Positions 1-5,531 of a stretch of DNA of 5,531 bases are shown here, piece by piece. Source of the DNA: Acidobacteriaceae bacterium (GTDB lineage Bacteria > Acidobacteriota > Terriglobia > Terriglobales > Acidobacteriaceae). How positions within the stretch are numbered: the stretch's first letter is position 1; every line of letters begins with the position of its first letter. The position numbers and the translations under genes were made by a program. The stretch lies in assembly GCA_025462785.1 (NCBI GenBank), contig JAOAPG010000302.1, positions 1 to 5,531 on the forward strand, given 5' to 3'. The notes beneath the pieces were generated by a model. It did no database searches and was not told where the DNA came from. It saw only the letters and a program-made list of their open reading frames with translations.

Positions 1-287
1 CAGCCGAGCTGTTTAGTGAAACCGAGGACTACGACGAGGTACGCGAGAAAAATCCGATGCTCTTTTTGACGGAACGCGCTCCCGCACACAGCGAGCTGAC
101 GAAGAAAATCTTCCATGATCTGGTTGAGGCCAATCGTCGACAGCTGATTGCTATAGGCGTTTCCCCAAAGCACATCAGCACGTCGCCGCTTTGTACCTCC
201 TGCCACACTGACATGCTGTTTTCCTATCGTGCCGAGAAAGGCAAGACGGGAAGGATGATGACTGTCGCTGGAATCAGTGTGAAGTAA
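1..287 (+). CDS. pgeF: Laccase-domain protein, PgeF/YfiH family (C-terminal part)
   Basis: The gene enters from the left edge in the frame starting at base 3 and ends at TAA 285-287. About 94 C-terminal residues of a protein usually near 250 residues are present. The tail carries the family's characteristic end: a helix with EANRRQL, then LCTSCHTDMLFSYRAEKGK, then TGRMM before a short final strand. The family is a multicopper-oxidase-like fold (YlmD/YfiH, formerly called polyphenol oxidase). E. coli YfiH/PgeF is linked to peptidoglycan-precursor fidelity, and other members act on purine nucleosides. The catalytic His/Cys residues lie upstream of the window, so activity cannot be judged. An 86-bp gap separates it from the next gene. 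The family call is firm; which reaction this member performs is unknown. Confidence 0.85.
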   Translation, partial: AELFSETEDYDEVREKNPMLFLTERAPAHSELTKKIFHDLVEANRRQLIAIGVSPKHISTSPLCTSCHTDMLFSYRAEKGKTGRMMTVAGISVK

Positions 288-362
288 TCCATTCGATTAG
301 CTCGAAGTAGTATTGACATGGCTCCTTCCGAAGCTTAGTCTGCCCCGACACCCTATCTGTTC

Positions 363-370
363 GAGGAGGG
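363..370 (+). promoter_or_regulatory. Strong Shine-Dalgarno fixing a GTG start
   Basis: GAGGAGGG, with AGGAGG at 364-369, lies four bases before GTG 374. It is the only clear Shine-Dalgarno in the window and decides the non-ATG start of the small membrane protein. Confidence 0.7.
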
Positions 371-373
371 CTC

Positions 374-613
374 GTGATCTACATCATCATTGTGGGATTG
401 ATCGCCGGATGGGCGACAGGCAAGATCATGAAGGGCTCTGGCTACGGTGTGATAACGGACATCCTGCTGGGGATTGCCGGAGCAATCATCGGAAGCCGAG
501 TGTTGGGACTTCTGGGTATTTACACCAGTGGCGGCTTGATCCCCAATATCCTTGTCGCCATTGTGGGAGCAGTAATCCTCGTTGCACTCGTGCGCGCGCT
601 CAGACGCGCTTAA
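374..613 (+). CDS. GlsB/YeaQ/YmgE-family small membrane protein
   Basis: This 79-residue protein is almost wholly hydrophobic and close to the usual family length of about 80. Three membrane segments are visible: residues 2-19 (IIIVGLIAGWATG), about 27-48 (DILLGIAGAIIGSRVLGLLG) and about 55-74 (IPNILVAIVGAVILVALV), followed by a basic tail RALRRA. The glycine-rich GLIAGWATGKIMKG and GIAGAIIGS motifs are typical of the transglycosylase-associated (Transgly_assoc) family. These are inner-membrane proteins often induced by stress but without a proven activity. The start is GTG, supported by a strong Shine-Dalgarno four bases upstream and by the hydrophobic segment beginning immediately after it. 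It ends at TAA 611-613. It appears to be a single-gene unit, with 122 bp before pckG. Confidence 0.85.
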   Translation: MIYIIIVGLIAGWATGKIMKGSGYGVITDILLGIAGAIIGSRVLGLLGIYTSGGLIPNILVAIVGAVILVALVRALRRA

Positions 614-735
614 TAAAGATTCGTTTATGTTTGTGTTTCCCCGTGATTGGGCGACCCGCGAGGTCAGTCCTCAAGTGACATTCCCTGCATTTATCTGGCA
701 GAATAAATAGTTGACACTGTCGTGAACGGCCCCTT

Positions 736-2553
736 ATGAAGAGCGCACTTGCGGTCGCGGCACCCACCCGAAATATCCACTTAATCAAGTGGGTCGAAAA
801 AACCGCTGAACTCACCCGGCCCGATGCCATCCACTGGGTGGATGGTTCTCAAGAGGAATACGAAGAGCTGCTACGACAGATGGTCGCGAGCGGCACACTC
901 ACCAAGCTGAACCAGAAAACCTGGCCGGGTTGTTATCTGGCGCGCTCCGATGCGGACGATGTGGCTCGCGTCGAAGATCGCACATTCATCTGCTCGCTTT
1001 CCAAAGACAGCGCTGGCCCCACCAACAATTGGGAAAATCCCTACACCATGCGCCGCAAGCTTAAGGAGAAATTCGCCGGCTGCATGCGTGGACGCACCAT
1101 GTATGTTCTGGCCTTCGGCATGGGCCCGATCGGGTCGCGCATGTCGCAGATCGGCGTCGAGCTCACCGATTCGCCTTACGTTGTGGCGAACATGCGGATC
1201 ATGACCCGCATCGGCCTGGAAGTTTTCAAAGAGATCGACAAGGACGAGAAGCGCGTTGTTCCCTGCATTCACAGTGTGGGAATGCCGCTCGCGCCCGGGC
1301 AAAAAGAGGTTCCTTGGCCTTGCAATAAAGAAAAGTACATTGTGCACTTCCCCGAGAGCCGTGAGATTTGGTCCTACGGTTCGGGATACGGCGGTAACGC
1401 GCTCTTAGGCAAGAAGTGTTTCGCTCTGCGAATCGCCTCGAATATAGCGCGCGATGAAGGCTGGATGGCCGAGCACATGCTCATCGTCGGCGTCGAGAGT
1501 CCGGAAGGCGAGAAGACCTATGTAGCGGCCGCGTTTCCTAGCGCCTGTGGCAAGACCAACTTCGCGATGATGGTGCCGCCTAAGGGCTTCGAAGGTTGGA
1601 AGGTCTGGACGGTCGGCGACGACATTGCCTGGATTAAGCCTGATGCTGAAGGCCGCTTGCATGCCATTAATCCCGAAGCTGGATTTTTCGGAGTAGCTCC
1701 GGGGACCTCTACCGCGACTAATCCCAACGCAATGGCTACGCTCTCGCGCAACACTATCTTCACGAACGTAGCGCAGACGCCAGATGGCGGAGTGTGGTGG
1801 GAAGGCATGACAGAGAAGCCGCCAGCCGAATGCATCGACTGGAAGGGTCAGCGCTGGACGCCCGAGATCGGCAAGACCGGAAGGAAAGCCGCACATCCCA
1901 ATGCCCGCTTTACCGCACCAGCGTCGCAATGCCCGACTATTGACGCAGCATGGGAAGACCCCAACGGAGTTCCCATCAGCGCCATTATTTTTGGTGGCCG
2001 ACGCGCTACCAACATTCCTCTGATCTATCAGGCCTTCAACTGGAGCGCCGGAGTTTACATGGGCGCAACCATGGGTTCAGAGATGACGGCCGCCGCCGCC
2101 GGTGAAGTCGGCAAGGTCCGCCGGGATCCCATGGCCATGCTTCCCTTCTGTGGCTACCACATGGGGGATTACTTCCGCCACTGGATCAAAATGCAGCGTT
2201 CCCTAAGCCAGACCCCGCGTGTCTTCCACGTGAATTGGTTCCGCAAAGACAAAGACGGAAATTTCATCTGGCCAGGTTATCGCGAGAACATGCGCGTGCT
2301 GAAGTGGATCGTGGACCGGGTCCGCGGCCGCGCTCAGGGCAAAGAGACCCCTATAGGATGGACGCCGCATTATGAAGACATCAATTGGAAGGGACTTAAC
2401 TTCCCGAAAGAAAGGTTTGAGCAACTACAGGCCGTCGACCGCGTGGCGTGGCGCTCCGAAGTGATCGGGCACGAGGAGTTGTTCATCCTTCTGCACGCTC
2501 ATCTGCCATCCGAGCTGATTTATGAACGGGAACTGCTGATTTGCCGATTGTAG
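736..2553 (+). CDS. pckG: Phosphoenolpyruvate carboxykinase (GTP)
   Basis: This cytosolic enzyme converts oxaloacetate plus GTP to PEP, CO2 and GDP, the committing step of gluconeogenesis, and can run in reverse as an anaplerotic step. At 605 residues it has the full family length. The GTP-type signature FPSACGKTN is at 267-275, containing the P-loop K273 and the reactive Cys271. The metal-binding kinase-2 segment VGDDIAWI is at 293-300 (D295, D296). Further conserved positions, by comparison with the rat enzyme from memory, are R78, K226/K227, H247 and R391. The flexible lid region is about 449-465, and the guanine-binding stretch NWFRKDKDGNFIWPGY is at 500-515. ATG 736 is the first in-frame start after a stop at 712-714, but no Shine-Dalgarno precedes it. 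It stands alone on its strand, converging on the gene at 2621. The family is unambiguous and no defect is seen. Confidence 0.97.
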   Translation: MKSALAVAAPTRNIHLIKWVEKTAELTRPDAIHWVDGSQEEYEELLRQMVASGTLTKLNQKTWPGCYLARSDADDVARVEDRTFICSLSKDSAGPTNNWENPYTMRRKLKEKFAGCMRGRTMYVLAFGMGPIGSRMSQIGVELTDSPYVVANMRIMTRIGLEVFKEIDKDEKRVVPCIHSVGMPLAPGQKEVPWPCNKEKYIVHFPESREIWSYGSGYGGNALLGKKCFALRIASNIARDEGWMAEHMLIVGVESPEGEKTYVAAAFPSACGKTNFAMMVPPKGFEGWKVWTVGDDIAWIKPDAEGRLHAINPEAGFFGVAPGTSTATNPNAMATLSRNTIFTNVAQTPDGGVWWEGMTEKPPAECIDWKGQRWTPEIGKTGRKAAHPNARFTAPASQCPTIDAAWEDPNGVPISAIIFGGRRATNIPLIYQAFNWSAGVYMGATMGSEMTAAAAGEVGKVRRDPMAMLPFCGYHMGDYFRHWIKMQRSLSQTPRVFHVNWFRKDKDGNFIWPGYRENMRVLKWIVDRVRGRAQGKETPIGWTPHYEDINWKGLNFPKERFEQLQAVDRVAWRSEVIGHEELFILLHAHLPSELIYERELLICRL

Positions 2554-2562
2554 GATTACCCG

Positions 2563-2585
2563 CGGACGGCCGCATGGGCTGTCCG
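2563..2585. terminator. Hairpin between convergent genes
   Basis: A nine-pair stem (2563-2571 with 2577-2585, one G-T wobble) closes a five-base GCATG loop. It lies 10 bp after the pckG stop and 36 bp before the stop of the convergent gene. Because it reads on both strands it could end or protect both transcripts. There is no T-run on either side, so it is not a textbook intrinsic terminator. Confidence 0.5.
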
Positions 2586-2620
2586 GAGCGCAGTTCCGCA
2601 ATTGCAATAACATTGGGAAG

Positions 2621-3016
2621 TTAGGCCTTAGCGGCAAGCGCAGGCTCATTCACCAGCGCGTCCAAGTGCTTCAAGGTCTCGTCAACCGTAAGCGAATACA
2701 TCTCGCGCCCAACCCCTTCGCCAGATTCAAGTGCCGTCTTCAAGTAATGCCCGGCTATCTCAATGGCGAGGGAATCTGTAATCGATTGGTTGGTACGATT
2801 CTTGTATTCCACCCAAGCGGGCAGAGGTAGCGCGACCCACACGGGACGGCCATCCACAAGAAACTTTATGTCCACAGCATCGGCATGCCTCGTAGCCACG
2901 GCAACAATGAGCGCCTGATAAATGCAGTGAACGTCTTTTTTGGTCCAGCGGTCGCGAGCGTGAAAGTCCTGGTACATGGATACAAAAACTATACCAACCA
3001 GACAGAGCATGAGCAA
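2621..3016 (-). CDS. Hypothetical protein with N-terminal membrane anchor
   Basis: I do not recognise this protein of about 130 residues. Its N-terminus is a hydrophobic stretch (LLMLCLVGIVFVSMY) that would serve as a membrane anchor or signal sequence. A soluble domain of about 110 residues follows, with the segments DVHCIYQALIVAVATRHA, DIKFLVDGRPVWVALPLPAW and an acidic helical C-terminus (VDETLKHLDALVNE) ending in AALAAKA-like residues. The mix of helices, strands and ordinary residue use suggests a real gene. The start is uncertain: TTG at 3016, ATG at 3010, or a CTG at 3031 that would add a cytoplasmic SWSR before the hydrophobic segment. None has a Shine-Dalgarno, and a stop at 3068-3070 limits extension. 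It converges on pckG and diverges from pstS, so its context gives no function. Confidence 0.65.
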   Translation of the reverse strand: MLMLCLVGIVFVSMYQDFHARDRWTKKDVHCIYQALIVAVATRHADAVDIKFLVDGRPVWVALPLPAWVEYKNRTNQSITDSLAIEIAGHYLKTALESGEGVGREMYSLTVDETLKHLDALVNEPALAAKA

Positions 3017-3093
3017 ACGAGACCAGGACAGTAGCTTCGCGCACGGGAAGACTAGGAGACGGAAATTTTAGTACGGCTTTAATACTTCCGATC

Positions 3094-3118
3094 AGCTTCC
3101 AACGGAATCATAGCTTCC
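3094..3118. promoter_or_regulatory. Short direct repeats in the divergent gap before pstS
   Basis: AGCTTCC occurs exactly twice (3094-3100 and 3112-3118), and a further CTTCC lies at 3085-3089, 11 bp before the first. The first copy also forms a small palindrome, TTCC-AAC-GGAA (3097-3107). The 11-bp step between the first two CTTCC units resembles PhoB-box periodicity, but the bases do not match the E. coli Pho box and the third unit is 18 bp away. A role as an operator is speculative. Confidence 0.25.
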
Positions 3119-3162
3119 GACTAAATTCTGATTCGCCGACGTTTGGGCAGAATGCATTTCTG

Positions 3163-4246
3163 ATGCGTAACATGAATCGATCTTTTTTCCTGTGCTTTGG
3201 GATCGGACTTCTCAGTTTGCTGTTAATCCTGGCGTGCAACAAGTCTTCCAATAACGAGAGCGTCCGGCCATCAGGAGCCGAGAACTCGATTATCGGAGCG
3301 GGAAGCACATTCGTTTATCCGATTATGAGTCGCTGGATCAGCACCTTCCAAAGCAATCATCCGAGGGTACAAATCAATTATCAGTCGATCGGCAGCGGCG
3401 GCGGAATACAGCAACTCAAGAAGGGATTCGTAGACTTCGGCGCAAGTGATGCCGCGCTCGACGACGAACAATTAAAGGAAATGCCGCCTATAATACAGAT
3501 TCCAGAGAGTGCCGGTCCCGTCTGCATTACTTACAATTTGCCTGAGTTGAAAACACCTCTCAAGCTGAGTGCCGCGACGTTGGCCGGGATCTACTTGGGC
3601 AAGATCACGAAATGGCAGGATCCCGCGGTGAAGAAGGACAACGATGGAATCGATTTACCGAATCATGACATTATCGTGGCTCATCGTTCTGACGGCAGCG
3701 GCACGACTAACATCTTTACCACTTACCTGGCCAAAGTAAGTCCCGAGTGGGCCAAAGTTGGCAAGGGAGTATCCGTAAGCTGGCCGGTAGGACTTGGCGC
3801 TAAGGGCAGCGAAGGAGTGACAGGCATAGTAAGCAAACTCCCGGCACGATTGGCTATCTGGAGCTAACTTATGCGAAAGAGAACAATCTGCCGGTTGCAT
3901 TGATTCGTAATCGGGCAGGTAATTGGGAAGAGCCTAGTCCGGCAACAACGACCCCTGCGATTGACGCCTTCCATGATGAATTATTGAAAGACGTCCGCAC
4001 GCCTATTGTTGATCCACCTGCCTCCGCCAAGAATGCATACCCGATTTGCGGCCTTACATTTTTGCTGTTACCGACAGATGGAAGTGATGCGAAAAAACGG
4101 CAGACACTAAAGTTTCTTCATTCATCATTACAGACGGACAAAACTTAGCGGAACAGCTCGAGTACGCAAAACTGCCTCCAGCTCTAGTAGACCAAGATCA
4201 AAAATTGATTGCGGACATGAAAGCCAACGGCCAACCGATTCGGTGA
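3163..4246 (+). pseudogene. pstS: PstS phosphate-binding lipoprotein, broken by two frameshifts
   Basis: PstS captures phosphate outside the inner membrane for the PstCAB ABC transporter. The intact frame from ATG 3163 (or ATG 3172) begins with a signal peptide and lipobox (ILAC, Cys25). It then carries all the ligand motifs expected from E. coli PstS: GAGSTF (T49, F50), GSGGG (S78), DFGASDAAL (D96) and RSDGSGTT (R175, S179, T181). After GLGAKGSEGVTGIV this frame runs into nonsense and stops at 3867. The true continuation, KQTPGTIGYLELTYAKENN, starts at 3831 in another frame and runs to a stop at 4146-4148. The final part, IITDGQNLAEQLEYAKLPP, resumes at 4124 in the third frame and ends at TGA 4244-4246. 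Restoring one base at each point gives about 361 residues, normal for the family. No pstC, pstA or pstB follows. It is either a young pseudogene or a pair of sequencing deletions. Confidence 0.9.
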
Positions 4247-4258
4247 ACTATTCCTGCG

Positions 4259-4281
4259 TGCGTTAGATGTAGTGGAACGCA
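4259..4281 (+). terminator. Possible hairpin after pstS
   Basis: TGCGTT (4259-4264) pairs with AACGCA (4276-4281) across an 11-base loop. Beyond one mismatch, two more pairs (GC at 4256-4257 with GC at 4283-4284) extend the stem. It lies 12 bp after the pstS stop and 95 bp before purN, a sensible place for a terminator, but only a three-T run follows a few bases later. Confidence 0.3.
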
Positions 4282-4353
4282 AGCGGACTTTCGCTCATGG
4301 AACTGCCAACTGGAAGTTGATAACTGGTCAGAGCTGTCTTCTTTGTCCTGAGT

Positions 4354-4359
4354 TATGAT
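4354..4359 (+). promoter_or_regulatory. Possible purN -10 element
   Basis: TATGAT matches five of six bases of the sigma-70 -10 consensus and ends 17 bases before the purN ATG, which would give a leader of roughly 10 bases. No convincing -35 is seen at 16-18 bp spacing. Confidence 0.3.
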
Positions 4360-4376
4360 CTTCAGTTGAATTCCCT

Positions 4377-4991
4377 ATGAGAAATCTGGCAATTCTTCTT
4401 TCGGGGCGTGGCTCGAATTTTGAGGCCATCGCCCGCAACGTCGCCTCGGGGCAGATTCGCGATGCGCGCATTGCTGTCGTCATCTCTAATAAGCCTGATG
4501 CAGGTGGTCTGGAAACGGCTCGGCTTCTGGGGCTGACTGCACTGGCCATATCTTCTAAAGGCAAGGAGCGTGAGCAACACGATCGCGAAGTGGTCGCCGC
4601 TTTGCGGGAACATAAAGTCGATCTCATATGTCTCGCGGGATATATGCGCCTGCTGTCACCGTGGTTCGTCCAACAATTCCCTCAGCGCATTTTGAATATT
4701 CATCCGTCGCTGCTGCCGGCGTTCCCCGGACTTGAGGCGCAAGAGCAGGCTTTTGCCTACGGAGTGAAGATAGCGGGATGTACAGTGCACTTCGTCGATG
4801 AAGAACTCGATCACGGGGCGATCGTTATCCAGAAAGCGGTCCCCGTACTCGATACTGACAACGAGCATTCGCTAGCGGAGAGAATCCTAGAACAGGAGCA
4901 CATCGCTTATTCGGAGGCCATCAATTTGGTTCTGGAAGAGAAGTTTGAGGTGGCCGGCCGAAGATTCGTGATGAAAAGCACACGACACTAG
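4377..4991 (+). CDS. purN: Phosphoribosylglycinamide formyltransferase (GART)
   Basis: This cytosolic enzyme transfers a formyl group from 10-formyltetrahydrofolate to GAR, the third step of de novo purine synthesis. At 204 residues it is close to E. coli PurN (212). The N-terminal strand leads into the phosphate-binding loop LLSGRGSNFEAI (7-18), which grips the GAR phosphate. The folate-binding and catalytic region reads LAGYMRLLSP (86-95), then ILNIHPSLLPAFPG (105-118) with N107 and H109, then VHFVDEELDHGAIVIQ (137-152) with D145. These correspond to the E. coli catalytic triad N106, H108 and D144. ATG 4377 gives the standard MRNLAILLSGRGSN start, although no Shine-Dalgarno precedes it. It ends at TAG 4989-4991, 47 bp before tyrS. 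No defect is seen. Confidence 0.97.
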   Translation: MRNLAILLSGRGSNFEAIARNVASGQIRDARIAVVISNKPDAGGLETARLLGLTALAISSKGKEREQHDREVVAALREHKVDLICLAGYMRLLSPWFVQQFPQRILNIHPSLLPAFPGLEAQEQAFAYGVKIAGCTVHFVDEELDHGAIVIQKAVPVLDTDNEHSLAERILEQEHIAYSEAINLVLEEKFEVAGRRFVMKSTRH

Positions 4992-5023
4992 GCCGTACCC
5001 GTCACGTTGGCCCTACTCCTCGG

Positions 5024-5029
5024 TATAAT
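5024..5029 (+). promoter_or_regulatory. Probable tyrS -10 element (near-leaderless)
   Basis: A perfect TATAAT ends nine bases before ATG 5039. Transcription normally starts six to eight bases after this box, so the mRNA would begin about one to three bases before the start codon. The best -35 at 17-bp spacing is GTCACG (5001-5006), which is weak. Confidence 0.45.
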
Positions 5030-5038
5030 CTCCTGACG

Positions 5039-5531
5039 ATGCCCACTTTCGCCCCTGTTGACGAACAACTCACTTACATCAAGAAAGGCTCCGCTGAAAT
5101 CGTGAAGGAGCCAGAACTGCGGTCGAAGCTGGAGAAATCTCTGGCTTCCGGCAAGCCTTTGCGCGTTAAGGCTGGATTTGACCCGACTGCGCCCGACTTG
5201 CATCTCGGCCATACCGTGCTTCTACGAAAGCTCAAGCACTTTCAGGACCTTGGGCACACCGTCATCTTTTTAATCGGCGACTTTACGGGGATGATCGGGG
5301 ATCCTACGGGCCGCTCTGCCACTCGGCCTCCGCTGACTTCCGAAGAGATCATGCGCAACGCCAAGACATATATGGCGCAGGTCTACAAAATTCTCGACTC
5401 GCATAAAACCGAGACGCGCTTCAACAGCGAGTGGTTTGACAAGTTGAAGTCCGCGGATTGGATTCGCCTCACGGCCAAATTTACCATTTCACAGATGCTC
5501 GAGCGCGAGGACTTTCACAAACGCTTTCAGG
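5039..5531 (+). CDS. tyrS: Tyrosyl-tRNA synthetase (N-terminal part)
   Basis: This class I aminoacyl-tRNA synthetase attaches tyrosine to tRNA(Tyr). The first 164 residues are present and the frame is open to the right edge; the full protein is usually about 400-430 residues. A helical N-terminus (residues 5-40) leads into the Rossmann-fold signature AGFDPTAPDLHLGHTVLL (45-62), in which HLGH at 55-58 is the HIGH motif that binds ATP. IGDFTGMIGDPTGRSATRP (79-97) follows. This wording is typical of the TyrZ-type (TyrRS2) subgroup rather than the E. coli TyrS type. The KMSKS loop and the C-terminal S4-like tRNA-binding domain lie beyond the window. ATG 5039 is the natural start, with no Shine-Dalgarno and a TATAAT just upstream. 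It may be cotranscribed with purN or use its own promoter. Confidence 0.95.
   Translation, partial: MPTFAPVDEQLTYIKKGSAEIVKEPELRSKLEKSLASGKPLRVKAGFDPTAPDLHLGHTVLLRKLKHFQDLGHTVIFLIGDFTGMIGDPTGRSATRPPLTSEEIMRNAKTYMAQVYKILDSHKTETRFNSEWFDKLKSADWIRLTAKFTISQMLEREDFHKRFQ

Noticed and set aside
292..306. Small inverted repeat TTCGA/TCGAA after the laccase-domain gene.
   Set aside because: A five-pair, AT-containing stem with no T-run is too weak to call a terminator.
313..678. A 121-residue open frame overlapping the small membrane protein.
   Set aside because: It is rich in Arg, His and Cys with no domain pattern, and it overlaps a recognised family member that has a strong Shine-Dalgarno.
675..739. 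Candidate sigma-70 promoters before pckG: GTGACA (675-680) with AATAAA (702-707), and TTGACA (711-716).
   Set aside because: The first pair is spaced 21 bp, too far. The perfect TTGACA would put its -10 on the start codon (TTATGA) and transcription inside the gene.
871..2424. Long open frames on the minus strand and in other frames across pckG (up to 174 residues).
   Set aside because: They lie wholly inside a clearly real gene, resemble no family, and arise from its GC-rich codon pattern.
3829..3870. Programmed ribosomal frameshifting in pstS.
   Set aside because: No slippery heptamer or following pseudoknot is evident, two shifts would be needed, and PstS is not known to use recoding.
4988..5212. 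Minus-strand open frame over the start of tyrS.
   Set aside because: It is a shadow of the recognised tyrS frame and has no features of its own.

Overview
The window is ordinary bacterial chromosome carrying six genes plus one disrupted gene. Base composition is moderately GC-rich. The gene content is a GTP-type PEP carboxykinase, a lipoprotein-type PstS, a PgeF-like laccase-domain protein, and purN followed by tyrS. Together with the general look of the proteins this suggests a Gram-negative soil bacterium, most likely an acidobacterium. That placement is inferred from remembered family resemblance and not from any search.

Layout, left to right. At 1-287 is the C-terminal end of a PgeF/YfiH laccase-domain protein (+). 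At 374-613 is a small GlsB/YeaQ-type membrane protein (+), with a GTG start and the only strong Shine-Dalgarno in the window. At 736-2553 is a complete GTP-dependent PEP carboxykinase (+). A perfect hairpin at 2563-2585 sits between pckG and a convergent, unrecognised membrane-anchored protein of about 130 residues (- strand, 2621-3016). After a 146-bp divergent gap comes a pstS phosphate-binding lipoprotein gene (+, 3163-4246). It is broken by two single-base losses, near 3830/3831 and 4122/4123. Then come purN (+, 4377-4991) and the start of tyrS (+, from 5039), which runs off the right edge.

The genes do not form one pathway. They look like separate housekeeping units: gluconeogenesis (pckG), phosphate uptake (pstS, here without pstCAB), purine synthesis (purN), tRNA charging (tyrS), and cell-wall or purine quality control (pgeF). 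purN and tyrS are only 47 bp apart, but a perfect TATAAT just before tyrS suggests it has its own promoter with almost no 5' leader.

I found no CRISPR array, mobile element, tRNA, rRNA or phage gene, and nothing that reads as a new multi-gene system. The points most worth a second look are the doubly frameshifted pstS, the near-leaderless tyrS promoter, the absence of Shine-Dalgarno sequences before most genes, and the unrecognised minus-strand protein. No stretch longer than 300 bases lacks a gene.
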